Source of the DNA: an uncultured bacterium
GTDB taxonomy: Bacteria > CALINM01
Length of the DNA: 6,890 nt
Direction: 5' to 3'
Assembly (NCBI GenBank): GCA_938045315.1
Contig: CALINM010000237.1
Location: 1 to 6,890, forward strand
How positions within the stretch are numbered: position 1 is the first letter of the stretch; every line of letters starts with the position of its first letter. Shown piece by piece: positions 6,645 through 6,890 of this stretch. The notes below the pieces were generated by a model, which was not told where the DNA came from, did no database searches, and saw only the letters and a list, made by a program, of their open reading frames with translations. The translations under genes and the position numbers were made by a program.

Positions 6645-6890
6645 GGAAAGAACTTTTTCTTTAAAAAGGTAGTCAATATAGTTGTTGTCAAATTTTATTT
6701 TTTTTATTAAAAATTGTGGTTCCTCTGAAGCAAAGTCAGCTATAAGATATGAGGCTTCAGAGGGATCTTCTTTTGGCATACCCACACTACCGGGATTTAC
6801 AAAGTAACCTTCTTTTGTTTTAATTATCATAGGGATATGAGTATGTCCACAAATAACTACATTACAATTATTTTCTTTTAACATATTTTC
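6633..6890 (-). CDS. YfcE/MJ0936-like metallophosphoesterase, C-terminal part (cut by the window edge)
   Basis: The reading frame is open to the last base, so the 5' end lies beyond the window; the Met encoded at 6884 is probably internal, not the start. Only about 85 residues are visible, roughly half of the usual length of around 160. The visible part holds the C-terminal metal-binding motif CGHTHIP and the NPGSVGMP motif, both characteristic of the YfcE/MJ0936 group of calcineurin-like phosphodiesterases. The N-terminal DxH, GDxxD and GNH motifs should lie upstream, outside the window. The family hydrolyses phosphodiesters using two metal ions, often Mn2+; the biological substrate is not known from this. 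It converges on the nitroreductase and its TAA (6635-6633) lies inside that gene. Confidence 0.9.
   Translation of the reverse strand, partial: ENMLKENNCNVVICGHTHIPMIIKTKEGYFVNPGSVGMPKEDPSEASYLIADFASEEPQFLIKKIKFDNNYIDYLFKEKVLSSFL

Noticed and set aside
6653-6668. Hairpin CTTTTT-CTTT-AAAAAG as a terminator for the nitroreductase
   Set aside because: It has one GC pair, no T run on its 3' side, and lies within the coding sequence of the convergent phosphoesterase.
6633-6884. Treating the phosphoesterase as a truncated small gene starting at 6884
   Set aside because: The frame stays open through the last base of the window and the N-terminal catalytic motifs are missing, so the gene is cut by the window edge and not degraded.

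Overview
This 6.9 kb window comes from the chromosome of a strongly AT-rich bacterium. Genes are closely packed, start with ATG or GTG, and mostly carry good Shine-Dalgarno sequences. I see no mobile element, CRISPR array, phage gene or rRNA. The gene set (type II Ca2+-type P-ATPase, two-gene YeeE/YedE sulfur-transport family pair, CHASE2-adenylate cyclase, one-domain nitroreductase, YfcE-like phosphoesterase) and the tRNA without an encoded CCA would suit an anaerobic Gram-negative lineage such as Deferribacterota or Desulfobacterota. That placement is a guess from general resemblance, not a search result.

Layout, left to right. Bases 1-103 hold no gene I can support. A complete P-type cation ATPase lies on the minus strand (104-2722); its start is better placed at an internal Met with a clear ribosome binding site than at the first ATG (2749). 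A divergent intergenic stretch (2723-2892) carries a good sigma70-type promoter for two plus-strand, translationally coupled membrane genes of the YeeE/YedE family (2893-3435 and 3432-3965). After an 84-base spacer comes a tRNA-Thr with anticodon CGT (4050-4122). A 630-residue membrane CHASE2-adenylate cyclase follows (4183-6075), with a nitroreductase-family flavoprotein 11 bases downstream (6087-6644), probably in the same transcript. The right edge holds the C-terminal part of a convergent metallophosphoesterase (6633-6890, running off the window) whose 3' end overlaps the nitroreductase by 12 bases.

Functionally the window looks like ordinary housekeeping and signalling content, not one dedicated system. 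The ATPase exports a divalent cation, probably Ca2+, and residue comparison suggests it kept only one of the two SERCA-type sites. The YeeE pair probably imports thiosulfate or a related sulfur species using conserved cysteines. The cyclase probably couples an extracytoplasmic signal to cAMP, and all six catalytic positions of class IIIb cyclases are present. I did not find convincing evidence of a previously undescribed system; the findings are residue-level or regulatory details worth checking.
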